This document shows, piece after piece, positions 1-5,251 of a DNA stretch of 31,167 nucleotides. The notes beneath the pieces were generated by a model. The model made no database searches. It saw only the letters and a list, made by a program, of their open reading frames with translations, and had not been told where the DNA came from. Position 1 is the first letter of the stretch; the number at the start of each line of letters is the position of its first letter. Location of the stretch: positions 1 through 31,167 of the IMG/VR virus record IMGVR_UViG_3300032053_000330; one strand, 5' to 3'. Both the position numbers and the translations under genes were made by a program. Source of the DNA: a virus.

Positions 1-171
1 CTCAATTATGTGATAATAAGGAGATGCGTAAAATGCCACGAAATAGTTATCATTTTTGACGAATTGGATATTGTAAAAATGATAGCAAGGTTGGAGTGTC
101 CACATTGTCATACCAGAATTAAGATAACCGAAGAACCGCAAATAGAAGAAGTTAAAGAAAAAGTAAAATGA
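1..171 (+). CDS. Zinc-ribbon protein, C-terminal part
   Basis: Open reading frame already running at the left edge, 56 residues visible before a TGA stop. It has two CxxC pairs, CVKC at visible residues 9-12 and CPHC at 33-36, about 20 residues apart, which is the spacing of a small zinc ribbon. The tail is Glu/Lys-rich. The stop overlaps the start of the next gene (ATGA), so the two are translationally coupled and lie in one operon. The catalytic or binding role is unknown because the N-terminus is outside the window. Small zinc ribbons of this type are common in phage early regions, often with nucleic-acid contacts, but that is family-level inference. Confidence 0.6.
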   Translation, partial: LNYVIIRRCVKCHEIVIIFDELDIVKMIARLECPHCHTRIKITEEPQIEEVKEKVK

Positions 172-416
172 AAAATAATAATGAAGAAATATTAAATACT
201 TTGTATAATATGATTATAGATGGTAATTATCTGAGAAACAATCCACCAATGATAAATTATAATAAATCTTATATTAAACAAATAAAATATCCTGGTAAAA
301 TTAGTTACAAAATATTTAAGTTGTTATTTGGATTTTATTTAGTAATATCTACTAAATTCCCATATAAAACTATGTTTGGAAAAAAGAAACAAACAAAGAA
401 AGAAATAGAAAATTAA
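168..416 (+). CDS. Small hypothetical protein
   Basis: An 82-residue protein that starts inside the stop codon of the zinc-ribbon gene (ATGA overlap), which supports the start. It is rich in Asn, Lys, Ile and Tyr, with a hydrophobic stretch at about residues 48-62 (IFKLLFGFYLVIST) that could be a short membrane or buried helix, and a very basic C-terminus (KKKQTKKEIEN). No family is recognised. The coupled position in the + strand operon and absence of a competing frame make it a likely real gene. It is followed by the structured non-coding stretch at 420-622. Confidence 0.6.
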   Translation: MKNNNEEILNTLYNMIIDGNYLRNNPPMINYNKSYIKQIKYPGKISYKIFKLLFGFYLVISTKFPYKTMFGKKKQTKKEIEN

Positions 417-419
417 AAA

Positions 420-622
420 TAGGGTAATAAAAAAATGAGCCCCCATATTTAAGAGCTCTATGGTTTCTCGTTTGTTTGCAGAGGCAAATCAAGTCCTTAA
501 ACCATTGCGGTAGGTGCAATTCCTACTGGGGGCGACAAATAACAATTTAGAATATAAAGGCTTACGAGCCTACAACCGCATATTGGGGTTACGACCCTAT
601 TCGTGGGAGTGGGCTTTTTATT
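420..622 (+). ncRNA. Structured RNA with tRNA-like acceptor and T-arm
   Basis: A 220-base gap between genes holds strong secondary structure. GCCCCCA (439-445) pairs perfectly with TGGGGGC (527-533). Just inside it lies a T-arm-like hairpin, GTAGG/CCTAC (510-514/522-526) with the 7-base loop TGCAATT, followed after the acceptor by G then ACA. Bases 446-447 are TA, as at tRNA positions 8-9. The interior does not fold as a normal cloverleaf. It holds ATGGTTT/AAACCAT (460-466/499-505), an alternative TTTAAG/CTTAAA (448-453/496-501), and the hairpin GTTTGC-AGAG-GCAAAT (474-489). Two hairpins with TACG loops follow (558-571 and 585-598). The stretch ends in GGGC plus five T (611-619), which could pair with AGCCC at 438-442 as a terminator. 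It could be a divergent or degenerate tRNA, a tRNA mimic, or a 5' leader element of the downstream exonuclease-sigma operon. No known RNA family is claimed. Confidence 0.5.
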
Positions 623-637
623 ATTAAAATAAATTTT

Positions 638-1420
638 ATGGATGAAGAAATTATTAGAGAAGAAATTAAGCAGAAAGTCCTTTTATATGATTTGGAAACC
701 AGTTTTAACATTGCTTTTTGTTTTGGCAAATACGAACAGAATATAAATAGATATTTAAAGGAAGCTCGGCTATTATCTTTCGCCTACAAGTGGCTTGGCA
801 CGAAAGACATTTTTTGTTTTGCCGAATGCGATTTTAAAACTAATAAGGAATTGGTTCAGGAACTATGGAAAGTAATGGATGAAGCTGATATTATTGTCGG
901 ACAAAATGCCAAAAAATTTGACAACCGCAAGAGTAATTCATTCTTTTTGGAACATAACCTACCGCCACCTAGTCCATATAAAGTGTTCGATACCAGAGAA
1001 TTTGCCAGATATAAGTTTGGGTTTAACTCCAATGCTTTGGATGATTTGGGCGAACATCTTGGTTTGGGCAAAAAAGAAAGAATACTCGACAAGGATTTAT
1101 TGTTGGAAAGATTGACCTTGGGAAAGGCAACCGAACAAGATTGGTCTTTGTTAAAACGTTACAACAAAAAGGATGTCGCTTTATTGGAAAAAATTTATCT
1201 GTTATTCAGACCATATACAGCTAATCATCCAGCGATTTATGTCAATGACAAGGGAGTTTGTCCGATGTGCGGTTCTGACAGGTTGCAGTCAAGAGGCTGG
1301 AATTTCTTGGCAAGTGGTTTGAAGAAAAAAAATTATGTTTGCAAGAACTGCGGGAAGTGGTCGCAATCTACTTGGTCTGTTAGATTTGTCGACAGCAAGG
1401 GTGCTAACTTAGTAAAATAA
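638..1420 (+). CDS. DEDDy-type 3'-5' exonuclease with zinc ribbon
   Basis: A 260-residue RNase H-fold protein of the DnaQ/YprB-like group. The expected metal-binding residues are visible: D18 and E20 in YDLET, D95 in the stretch after IIVGQN, and Y175-xxx-D179 in the YNKKD motif, which makes it the DEDDy subtype. A C-terminal zinc ribbon follows with C208/C211 and C235/C238. Such proteins remove nucleotides from 3' ends of DNA or RNA using two divalent metal ions, and the zinc ribbon probably contacts nucleic acid. It is the first gene after the structured RNA and is followed 4 bases later by the sigma factor. There is no Shine-Dalgarno; the start is preceded by AAAATAAATTTT, the leader type seen across the window. 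Whether it acts in replication, recombination or RNA turnover is not shown. Confidence 0.8.
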   Translation: MDEEIIREEIKQKVLLYDLETSFNIAFCFGKYEQNINRYLKEARLLSFAYKWLGTKDIFCFAECDFKTNKELVQELWKVMDEADIIVGQNAKKFDNRKSNSFFLEHNLPPPSPYKVFDTREFARYKFGFNSNALDDLGEHLGLGKKERILDKDLLLERLTLGKATEQDWSLLKRYNKKDVALLEKIYLLFRPYTANHPAIYVNDKGVCPMCGSDRLQSRGWNFLASGLKKKNYVCKNCGKWSQSTWSVRFVDSKGANLVK

Positions 1421-1424
1421 ATTT

Positions 1425-1928
1425 GTGGAAAGAAAAGAAAAAGAAAAGATATTAGAACCATTGAAACCAGATATGATGGTTAAAGCCAAACACTGGAAAG
1501 TTCCTTATATGGAAACTGATGACCTATTCCAGGAATGTTATCTTAAATGCTGGACTGCTCTTGATAAGTTTAAGGGTGGTTCATCGCCAGAAACATATTG
1601 TTACCGAGTAATGGAAAATTGCCTTAAGGATTTATTTCGCAAACAAAAAAAACTCTCGATGGAAAACAATTATGAAGATGACGATATGATAAATGAAACC
1701 GAAGATAGGATGGATGCGAAGATAATGAAAGAATACTTTGTCAACGAAATAAAAAAATTGCCAGCCATAGAAAAAGCAGTCATTAGAATGAAACTCGGTC
1801 TGGTTGATGGCGTATTATACACCAACAAAGAGATTGGGATGATACTGGACTTAACGAGCAGCAGGGTTGGACAAATTGAAAAAAAAGCCTTATCCAAAAT
1901 AAAGTCTTTAAAAGATATTAAAAAATAA
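1425..1928 (+). CDS. Phage-encoded sigma-70-family factor
   Basis: A 167-residue protein with the layout of a small two-domain (ECF-like) sigma factor. Region 2 spans about residues 27-75 (DDLFQECYLKCW, then YCYRVMENCLKDLFRKQKK), matching the DLxQExxL...YxxRVxxN...RKQ pattern. Region 4 spans about residues 112-160, with LPAIEKAVIRMKLGL, a helix-turn-helix TNKEIGMILDL and SRVGQIEKKALSKIK. It would bind host core RNA polymerase and direct it to phage promoters. The start is GTG, supported by the same AAAATAAATTT leader found before ATG starts elsewhere and by the 4-base gap after the exonuclease. It sits on the strand opposite the virion genes and could be their activator, but no matching promoter motif was established. 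Confidence 0.82.
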   Translation: MERKEKEKILEPLKPDMMVKAKHWKVPYMETDDLFQECYLKCWTALDKFKGGSSPETYCYRVMENCLKDLFRKQKKLSMENNYEDDDMINETEDRMDAKIMKEYFVNEIKKLPAIEKAVIRMKLGLVDGVLYTNKEIGMILDLTSSRVGQIEKKALSKIKSLKDIKK

Positions 1929-1932
1929 ATTT

Positions 1933-2148
1933 ATGAAACCAGAGCAATGTCCTAATTGGAGTAATTGTAATACCCCAGTATGTCCCCTTGATAAAGATTC
2001 AACTGAGAATACCGAGACTAATGAAGGAGAGGAAGAATGTAAGATGTGGAAGGATAGGAAGTGGAGAATGGCATTACCTAAGGAAGTTAGAAAGGGCATC
2101 TACGATGGCAAATTTTTGAAGAATGGGTTCTACCACCCACCAAAATAA
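1933..2148 (+). CDS. Small Cys-rich CPLD-motif protein
   Basis: A 71-residue protein whose N-terminus reads CPNWSNCNTPVCPLDKD: three cysteines in a C-x6-C-x4-C arrangement ending in CPLD. I recognise this as a recurring pattern in small uncharacterised phage and bacterial proteins, possibly metal-binding, with no established role. The middle is acidic (ENTETNEGEEE) and the C-terminus basic and aromatic. It starts 5 bases after the sigma-factor stop, within the leader AAAAATAAATTT, and is the last gene before the bidirectional terminator. It is likely cotranscribed with the exonuclease and sigma factor. Confidence 0.65.
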   Translation: MKPEQCPNWSNCNTPVCPLDKDSTENTETNEGEEECKMWKDRKWRMALPKEVRKGIYDGKFLKNGFYHPPK

Positions 2149-2175
2149 AGGGTTTTAAGGCGGTCAGAATACCCA

Positions 2176-2217
2176 ACTAAAAAAGCTGGATAGTTTTACC
2201 CTTCCAGCCTTTTTAGT
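2176..2217. terminator. Bidirectional intrinsic terminator
   Basis: Arms ACTAAAAAAGCTGGA (2176-2190) and TCCAGCCTTTTTAGT (2203-2217) form a 15-bp stem with a single A/C mismatch and a 12-base loop. The A-run on one side and T-run on the other give a U-tract after the GC-rich part in both directions. It lies exactly between the convergent + strand early-type operon (ends 2148) and the - strand lysis cassette (ends 2220), so it should stop transcription from both. Confidence 0.88.
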
Positions 2218-2219
2218 TT

Positions 2220-2555
2220 TTATTTTTGGAAAATACGGATAGTTCCTCGAAGGTCATAATTTGCGTCAAGAAATAGATTGTCCGTAATTTCACAATACCA
2301 GTGATAAGTCCCAATGTTGGTTTTATATCGCCAACAATTTTTTTCTGGAAACAGGGCTTGCCACAAAACTTTCATTTTGTAACAGTCAAGTTTCAGATTA
2401 GAACTAGCGAGTTTTTTCGCCACTTTGTATTCTTCAGTTTCCTGAAAATAGATTTGTTCGGCTTGAGCAGGCAATACATTCCTTTTGATGAAAGGTATGC
2501 CGACAATAATCACCAATCCCACGATGACACAGAGAACACTTTCTCTGTACGTCAT
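2220..2555 (-). CDS. Membrane-anchored protein of the lysis region
   Basis: A 111-residue protein with one hydrophobic segment at about residues 7-23 (VLCVIVGLVIIVGIPFI), followed by KR, then a mixed soluble domain with several aromatics and cysteines (CWRYK, YHWYCE). It is the last gene before the terminator and follows the holin, with a small GGGC-ATAA-GCCC hairpin just upstream of the ATG. The position suggests a lysis accessory role, for example a spanin-like, holin-modulating or anti-holin protein. The sequence has no recognisable spanin lipobox or coiled coil, so the function remains open. Confidence 0.6.
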   Translation of the reverse strand: MTYRESVLCVIVGLVIIVGIPFIKRNVLPAQAEQIYFQETEEYKVAKKLASSNLKLDCYKMKVLWQALFPEKNCWRYKTNIGTYHWYCEITDNLFLDANYDLRGTIRIFQK

Positions 2556-2574
2556 AGTCGGGCTTATGCCCTAA

Positions 2575-2835
2575 CTATTTTTTGAATGCTTCAAGCACAG
2601 ATTGACCCATAGCAACTACTGGCTTTTTAACGAAGTCAAATAGACCACAGGCACTTAAACCTATTGCCAATCCCATAAACCAATCGTTCAATAGGAATAT
2701 CCCAGCTAACACACCTAAAAGTGTTGATAATAATGGGATATAATTTGTGTTTAGCTTGAAGGCATTTTTAGTTACTTGGCATAGAGCCATTATAATAAGC
2801 CCCAAGCCAATTCCGTGATACATAATTTCATTCAT
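2575..2835 (-). CDS. Hol118-like holin
   Basis: About 86 residues with two to three hydrophobic segments. The first is near the N-terminus (GIGLGLIIMALCQ). A second and third follow around YIPLLSTLLGVLAGIFLL and GLAIGLSACGLFDF. The order VTKNAF...YIPLLS..LG...G..IGLSA.GLFD..K closely follows the A118-type phage holin pattern. Holins accumulate in the inner membrane and open it at a set time so that the cell-wall lytic enzyme can act. I chose the ATG at 2835 over an upstream in-frame ATG at 2856. The 2835 start sits 4 bases after the peptidase stop with an AACAAATAAAACT leader like those of other genes, whereas 2856 would begin inside the preceding gene. Confidence 0.75.
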   Translation of the reverse strand: MNEIMYHGIGLGLIIMALCQVTKNAFKLNTNYIPLLSTLLGVLAGIFLLNDWFMGLAIGLSACGLFDFVKKPVVAMGQSVLEAFKK

Positions 2836-2839
2836 AGTT

Positions 2840-3745
2840 TTATTTGTTAATAACATTAATTAAACCATCGGCAGTGAATATTTTGGGTTGCATTTTTAGG
2901 GCAGCCAATTCACTATCCGAAACTACTTTTACAATGTTCCAATCTTGTCCACCACTTAATTGATAAAATGTAGTGGGTTCAAGAATGGGATAAATTCTGT
3001 CTTCTAATTTTAGATAGACAGACGACTTTGTTACTGTTTTAATAAATTCCATATCATTATTTTTACGAGTTATATTATATCGCATAGCACAAATTACCTT
3101 GCTGATGTCATATAAATACTTATCATTCCAATAACTGTCGTATATTTTCAACTTATCGCCCTCATAGCCATAAGCCATCACAGCGTGAGAACCATTATTG
3201 ATAACCACTTGTAACGGGGCATACCTCAATTCATCTTTATAGTTTGTCGCCCATCTGTAAGTTATTTCATATTGATTAAGAAACTCTTTTGCTTTCTGTC
3301 TGTATTCTTCTGACAATTCTATGCCGAGAAATTCCGAGCAATCCTTGATTGGTCTTGGTGCATTCCAGATTCCTTCCAATAAACAACCATTGTGTCTTTT
3401 TGAATCAGCAACTTTCTGCAAATAGTTTCCGTAAAAACATTTAGTTCCAGCCATAATCGCATCAGCTTGGTCGTCAATATTTATTTCAAAACCATATTTT
3501 TTCTTGTGTAATGTTTCAAGACAATTATCAGATGATTGGTCAACGCAAGTCCAAGTTTCAACACCATCAACAACCTGTATTTCTTTGGTCGGCAAATAAG
3601 CATCGGCTTGTCCATCAGGAAAAAGAATTTCTTCTTCCGCTCCAATGCCAAAGTAATCAAAAATCTTTTCATTCTTTTGGCGAGGGTCAGTAAGAACTCC
3701 TGTATTCTTTTTACTTCGCAACCACCTTTTTATTTTTAATAACAT
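2840..3745 (-). CDS. Papain-like cysteine peptidase, probable lysis enzyme
   Basis: A 301-residue protein with papain-fold landmarks in the right order: Q70 and C75 in DQSSDNC (oxyanion Gln and nucleophile Cys), H187 in NNGSHAVMAYGYEGD, and D203 in YDSYW, where papain has Asn before Ser-x-Trp. The His-centred block followed by a Gly-rich turn and the D-S-Y-W strand is typical of C1-like peptidases. There is no signal peptide. The gene lies immediately upstream of the holin (4-base gap), where phages usually place the endolysin, so a role in cutting peptidoglycan peptides or surface proteins is inferred. A role in virion maturation is an alternative. The extra C-terminal 90 residues, rich in beta-type sequence, may be a targeting domain. 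It overlaps the NrdD-like gene by 35 bases. Confidence 0.65.
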   Translation of the reverse strand: MLLKIKRWLRSKKNTGVLTDPRQKNEKIFDYFGIGAEEEILFPDGQADAYLPTKEIQVVDGVETWTCVDQSSDNCLETLHKKKYGFEINIDDQADAIMAGTKCFYGNYLQKVADSKRHNGCLLEGIWNAPRPIKDCSEFLGIELSEEYRQKAKEFLNQYEITYRWATNYKDELRYAPLQVVINNGSHAVMAYGYEGDKLKIYDSYWNDKYLYDISKVICAMRYNITRKNNDMEFIKTVTKSSVYLKLEDRIYPILEPTTFYQLSGGQDWNIVKVVSDSELAALKMQPKIFTADGLINVINK

Positions 3746-4037
3746 AATTTTTCTTTTGTTTATATTCCAACTGCTTGCCCTTGTTCCATTGTTGGATTGG
3801 TCTTAAATATCCTACCACCCTAGAATAAACCTCGGTTTCCTGATAATTTCTTAACTCTTTATTTTTTTTAAAACAATCATCACATTTATAGACAAAGATA
3901 TAATCGCCATTTAGTTTTTGATATTTTAATAGTTTGCCATTGAGAATTGTTAAACCATTTTTTTTAAATACTATGCCGATATTACAATCAACGCAAACTT
4001 CTTTAACTATTATCTTTGGCAATTCTTTTTTTTCCAT
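3711..4037 (-). CDS. Stand-alone NrdD-like glycyl-radical-loop protein
   Basis: A 108-residue protein. Its part from residue 67 (TEVYSRVVGYLRPIQQWNKG) matches the C-terminal end of class III anaerobic ribonucleotide reductases, including the RVxGYxRP loop that carries the radical glycine (here G76) and the following WNKGKQ. Two cysteine pairs, C15/C18 and C52/C55, could form the zinc site found next to this loop in NrdD, although here they are 33 residues apart. No ten-stranded catalytic barrel is present. In known biology, short glycyl-radical domains such as YfiD/GrcA repair oxygen-cleaved enzymes by supplying a new radical loop, so this may be an NrdD spare part. It could also be a split NrdD subunit whose partner lies outside the window. 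The C-terminus is Lys-rich. Confidence 0.7.
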   Translation of the reverse strand: MEKKELPKIIVKEVCVDCNIGIVFKKNGLTILNGKLLKYQKLNGDYIFVYKCDDCFKKNKELRNYQETEVYSRVVGYLRPIQQWNKGKQLEYKQKKNYVIKNKKVVAK

Positions 4038-4104
4038 TTTTTTTAAATATAATTTGACAGGGTTCTATCTCGTTTCGTTTTTTAAACCAAAAAGGTATGC
4101 TCAT
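4003..4104 (-). CDS. Possible 33-aa basic mini-protein
   Basis: An ATG at 4104 opens a 33-codon frame, starting MSIPFWFKKRNE, that ends with TAA inside the NrdD-like gene, overlapping it by 35 bases. The product is basic with an aromatic N-terminus. Support is limited to its position in an otherwise empty 158-base gap and a sensible overlap with the next gene. No family is recognised. It may equally be chance coding in a regulatory leader. Confidence 0.3.
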   Translation of the reverse strand: MSIPFWFKKRNEIEPCQIIFKKNGKKRIAKDNS

Positions 4105-4106
4105 TC

Positions 4107-4139
4107 CGATTGTAGTAGAAACTGACTACGATTGTGGTA
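4107..4139. repeat. Paired 11-bp direct repeat, possible operator
   Basis: CGATTGTAGTA (4107-4117) and CGATTGTGGTA (4129-4139) are repeated with 22-bp spacing, about two helical turns, so both would face the same side of the DNA. GTAGT (4112-4116) and ACTAC (4125-4129) also form an inverted pair. The repeats lie upstream of the NrdD-like and lysis genes and downstream of a TATAAT on the - strand, which would suit a regulator site. No regulator is identified. Confidence 0.3.
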
Positions 4140-4159
4140 AGAATTGACTATAATGTTTG

Positions 4160-4165
4160 ATTATA
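4160..4165 (-). promoter_or_regulatory. Candidate -10 box before NrdD-lysis block
   Basis: The - strand reads a perfect TATAAT here, in the only sizeable gap (4038-4195) ahead of the NrdD-like gene and lysis cassette. The upstream -35 is weak (TTTTGT at 17 bases), so the call rests on the hexamer and location only. In such AT-rich DNA a TATAAT can occur by chance. Confidence 0.25.
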
Positions 4166-4195
4166 TCCATTTCATTTGGGGGACAAAATCAGGTA

Positions 4196-4561
4196 TTATC
4201 TGAATTGGCAGGGGAAGTAGGAACTTCCTTCTTCTGAAAAATCTAAGTAAAATATATCAAAACCAAGTTCTTTACAAAGTTTTTCAAAATCTTCTTCCAA
4301 ACCAAAATATTTATAAAAGAAATCTGAAATATCATCATCTTTACCCTTATAACTTCTATCTATCCTATTAACAAAACCAAATTCTGTGTTTCCATTTTTA
4401 TTCTTAAGCGATAATCCAGCAATAGCCTCCATTTCCCCAAGTTTTTTTTCAGTAAAAGGACACCATCTATCTTGTTTCAGGGGAATTTTAATTACCAAAT
4501 AGTCACCCTCTTTGTAAATTTGTTCTTCCATAGTACCCATTTTTGATGACCAACAAAGCAT
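4196..4561 (-). CDS. Hypothetical acidic protein in a repeat-flanked unit
   Basis: A 121-residue protein of mixed alpha/beta type with an acidic second half (DDDISDFFYKYFGLEEDFEKL) ending FPCQFR. No family is recognised. The ATG at 4561 follows CCAATTT; an internal start at residue 13 (MEEQIYKEGDYL) is possible. The last codons and the bases just ahead of the start are copies of the same 16-bp sequence (4203-4218 and 4563-4578), in the same reading phase, so the sequence just upstream of the start would also read FPCQF. This suggests the gene arrived or duplicated as a 360-bp unit. It is the last gene of the accessory patch before the 158-base gap upstream of the NrdD-like gene. Confidence 0.6.
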   Translation of the reverse strand: MLCWSSKMGTMEEQIYKEGDYLVIKIPLKQDRWCPFTEKKLGEMEAIAGLSLKNKNGNTEFGFVNRIDRSYKGKDDDISDFFYKYFGLEEDFEKLCKELGFDIFYLDFSEEGSSYFPCQFR

Positions 4562-4578
4562 AAATTGGCAGGGGAAGT
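4203..4578. repeat. 16-bp direct repeats flanking a 360-bp gene unit
   Basis: AATTGGCAGGGGAAGT occurs identically at 4203-4218 and 4563-4578, exactly 360 bp apart, bracketing one small gene. A third, partial copy (AATTGGCAGG) lies at 5022-5031, ahead of the next small gene. The copies are therefore found at each boundary of two consecutive small genes, as expected for homologous cassette exchange or an old tandem duplication. Confidence 0.8.
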
Positions 4579-4584
4579 TATTCT

Positions 4585-5015
4585 TTTACAATTGCGACCA
4601 AATGATTAATTAAAATGTTTGAATGCTATTAAAACTTAACGGCATATTATTGATAGAATCAGTATTCGAACATAATGTGGTTAAATCTGAATTACTCCAG
4701 CTATTATAAGGTCCATACCAAGGTCTTTGAGAATAAGGCTTTTCAATTTCCTTGATAATAGTGATAGTTCCTGAATAATTGTTTCTTGACAGTTTATCAA
4801 TAATATCCCTGAGGAATTTAATCTCTTCTTCAAGAGATTTAATATCCCTTTCACCTTCTTCTTGTAAGTTAAACAAGATTTCTCTTGCTTCGTCTTTTGT
4901 TAGTAATCCAGTGGATACTAACCCTTGGAGCGATTCTGATGTTGGCTGCTCCTTTAAACGCCAAATAAGTTTCTTCGTCATAATCTTTTTTTATTAGTTT
5001 GGTCGCAGTTGTAAA
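4585..5015. repeat. 18-bp inverted repeats flanking one gene
   Basis: TTTACAATTGCGACCAAA (4585-4602) and TTTGGTCGCAGTTGTAAA (4998-5015) are inverted copies matching at 17 of 18 positions. They sit just outside the stop and start of the 123-aa gene at 4610-4981. In the transcript they would close the whole gene into one long stem-loop. In DNA they could be ends of an invertible or mobile segment, although no recombinase is present nearby. Confidence 0.8.
4610..4981 (-). CDS. Hypothetical protein with central coiled coil
   Basis: A 123-residue protein. The N-terminus (KLIWRLKEQPTSESLQ, then GLVSTGLLTKDEAREILF) looks helical. A coiled-coil stretch follows at about residues 40-67 (EEGERDIKSLEEEIKFLRDI), and the tail from about residue 75 is low-complexity and rich in Ser, Asn and Tyr. 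The GLLTKDEAREIL portion resembles the helical SHOCT-like or phage tail-accessory type, but I do not assign a family. It is enclosed by the 18-bp inverted repeats and lies downstream of the GC-rich island. It may be an accessory (moron-type) gene. Confidence 0.6.
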   Translation of the reverse strand: MTKKLIWRLKEQPTSESLQGLVSTGLLTKDEAREILFNLQEEGERDIKSLEEEIKFLRDIIDKLSRNNYSGTITIIKEIEKPYSQRPWYGPYNSWSNSDLTTLCSNTDSINNMPLSFNSIQTF

Positions 5016-5028
5016 TGAACAAATTGGC

Positions 5029-5115
5029 AGGTGGGAGTAAATGGAGAACCATTATAGCTGGTTTCGCCTGCCTTGCCTTCTGGCAATATGGCTGCTAAAC
5101 CACTCACTCCCACCT
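5029..5115 (-). ncRNA. Strongly foldable RNA segment downstream of the GC-rich mini-genes
   Basis: On the - strand AGGTGGGAGT (5115-5106) pairs perfectly with ACTCCCACCT (5038-5029). Inside, TGGTTT pairs with AAACCA, and a hairpin TTGCC-AGAA-GGCAA caps the structure. An alternative hairpin, AACCA-GCTATAA-TGGTT, would compete with the TGGTTT/AAACCA helix. It begins right after the stop of the preceding reading frame and could be a 3'-end stabiliser, a regulatory element or a small RNA. There is no U-tract directly after it, so a simple intrinsic terminator is unlikely. Confidence 0.5.
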
Positions 5116-5251
5116 ATTCGGAGTAACCCTCGGCTTCTTCTCGATGCCTCAGTTGACGAACACGAACATTCGCAGTTTGACCAGTCGTATCATCGATACT
5201 CCTTTGTTGTTGTGTCAGAATAACGCCTCTGACTTGGCGAGAAGGTTGAAT
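5114..5251 (-). CDS. Possible 45-aa protein without a canonical start codon
   Basis: A Shine-Dalgarno-perfect AAAGGAGG (AGGAGG at 5259-5254) follows the stop of the 57-aa gene. Two bases later comes ATT, from which an uninterrupted 45-codon frame runs (IQPSRQVRGVILTQQQ, then TGQTANVRVRQLRHREEAE) to a TAG at 5116-5114. No ATG, GTG or TTG stands at a usable distance, apart from a GTG that overlaps the Shine-Dalgarno. The frame is +1 relative to the upstream gene. It could be an ATT-initiated gene, the product of a +1 frameshift from the upstream gene, a degraded gene or chance. The amino-acid sequence looks protein-like but has no family match that I recognise. Confidence 0.3.
   Translation of the reverse strand: MQPSRQVRGVILTQQQRSIDDTTGQTANVRVRQLRHREEAEGYSE

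Noticed and set aside
439-534. A plain tRNA gene call
   Set aside because: Acceptor and T-arm pair well, but I could not place a 5-bp anticodon stem with a 7-base loop or a normal D-arm, so no anticodon can be stated.
2836-2856. Upstream ATG for the holin
   Set aside because: It falls inside the peptidase gene, while ATG 2835 follows the stop by 4 bases with the usual leader.
4203-5031. CRISPR or integron array from the AATTGGCAGG repeats
   Set aside because: Only three copies, irregular spacing with genes between, no cas genes, integrase or attC-like hairpin pattern.
5041-5223. 60-codon + strand frame in the GC-rich island
   Set aside because: It lies opposite the stronger - strand signals (Shine-Dalgarno, stop-linked RNA structure), has no leader of the kind used here, and runs through the paired stem sequences.
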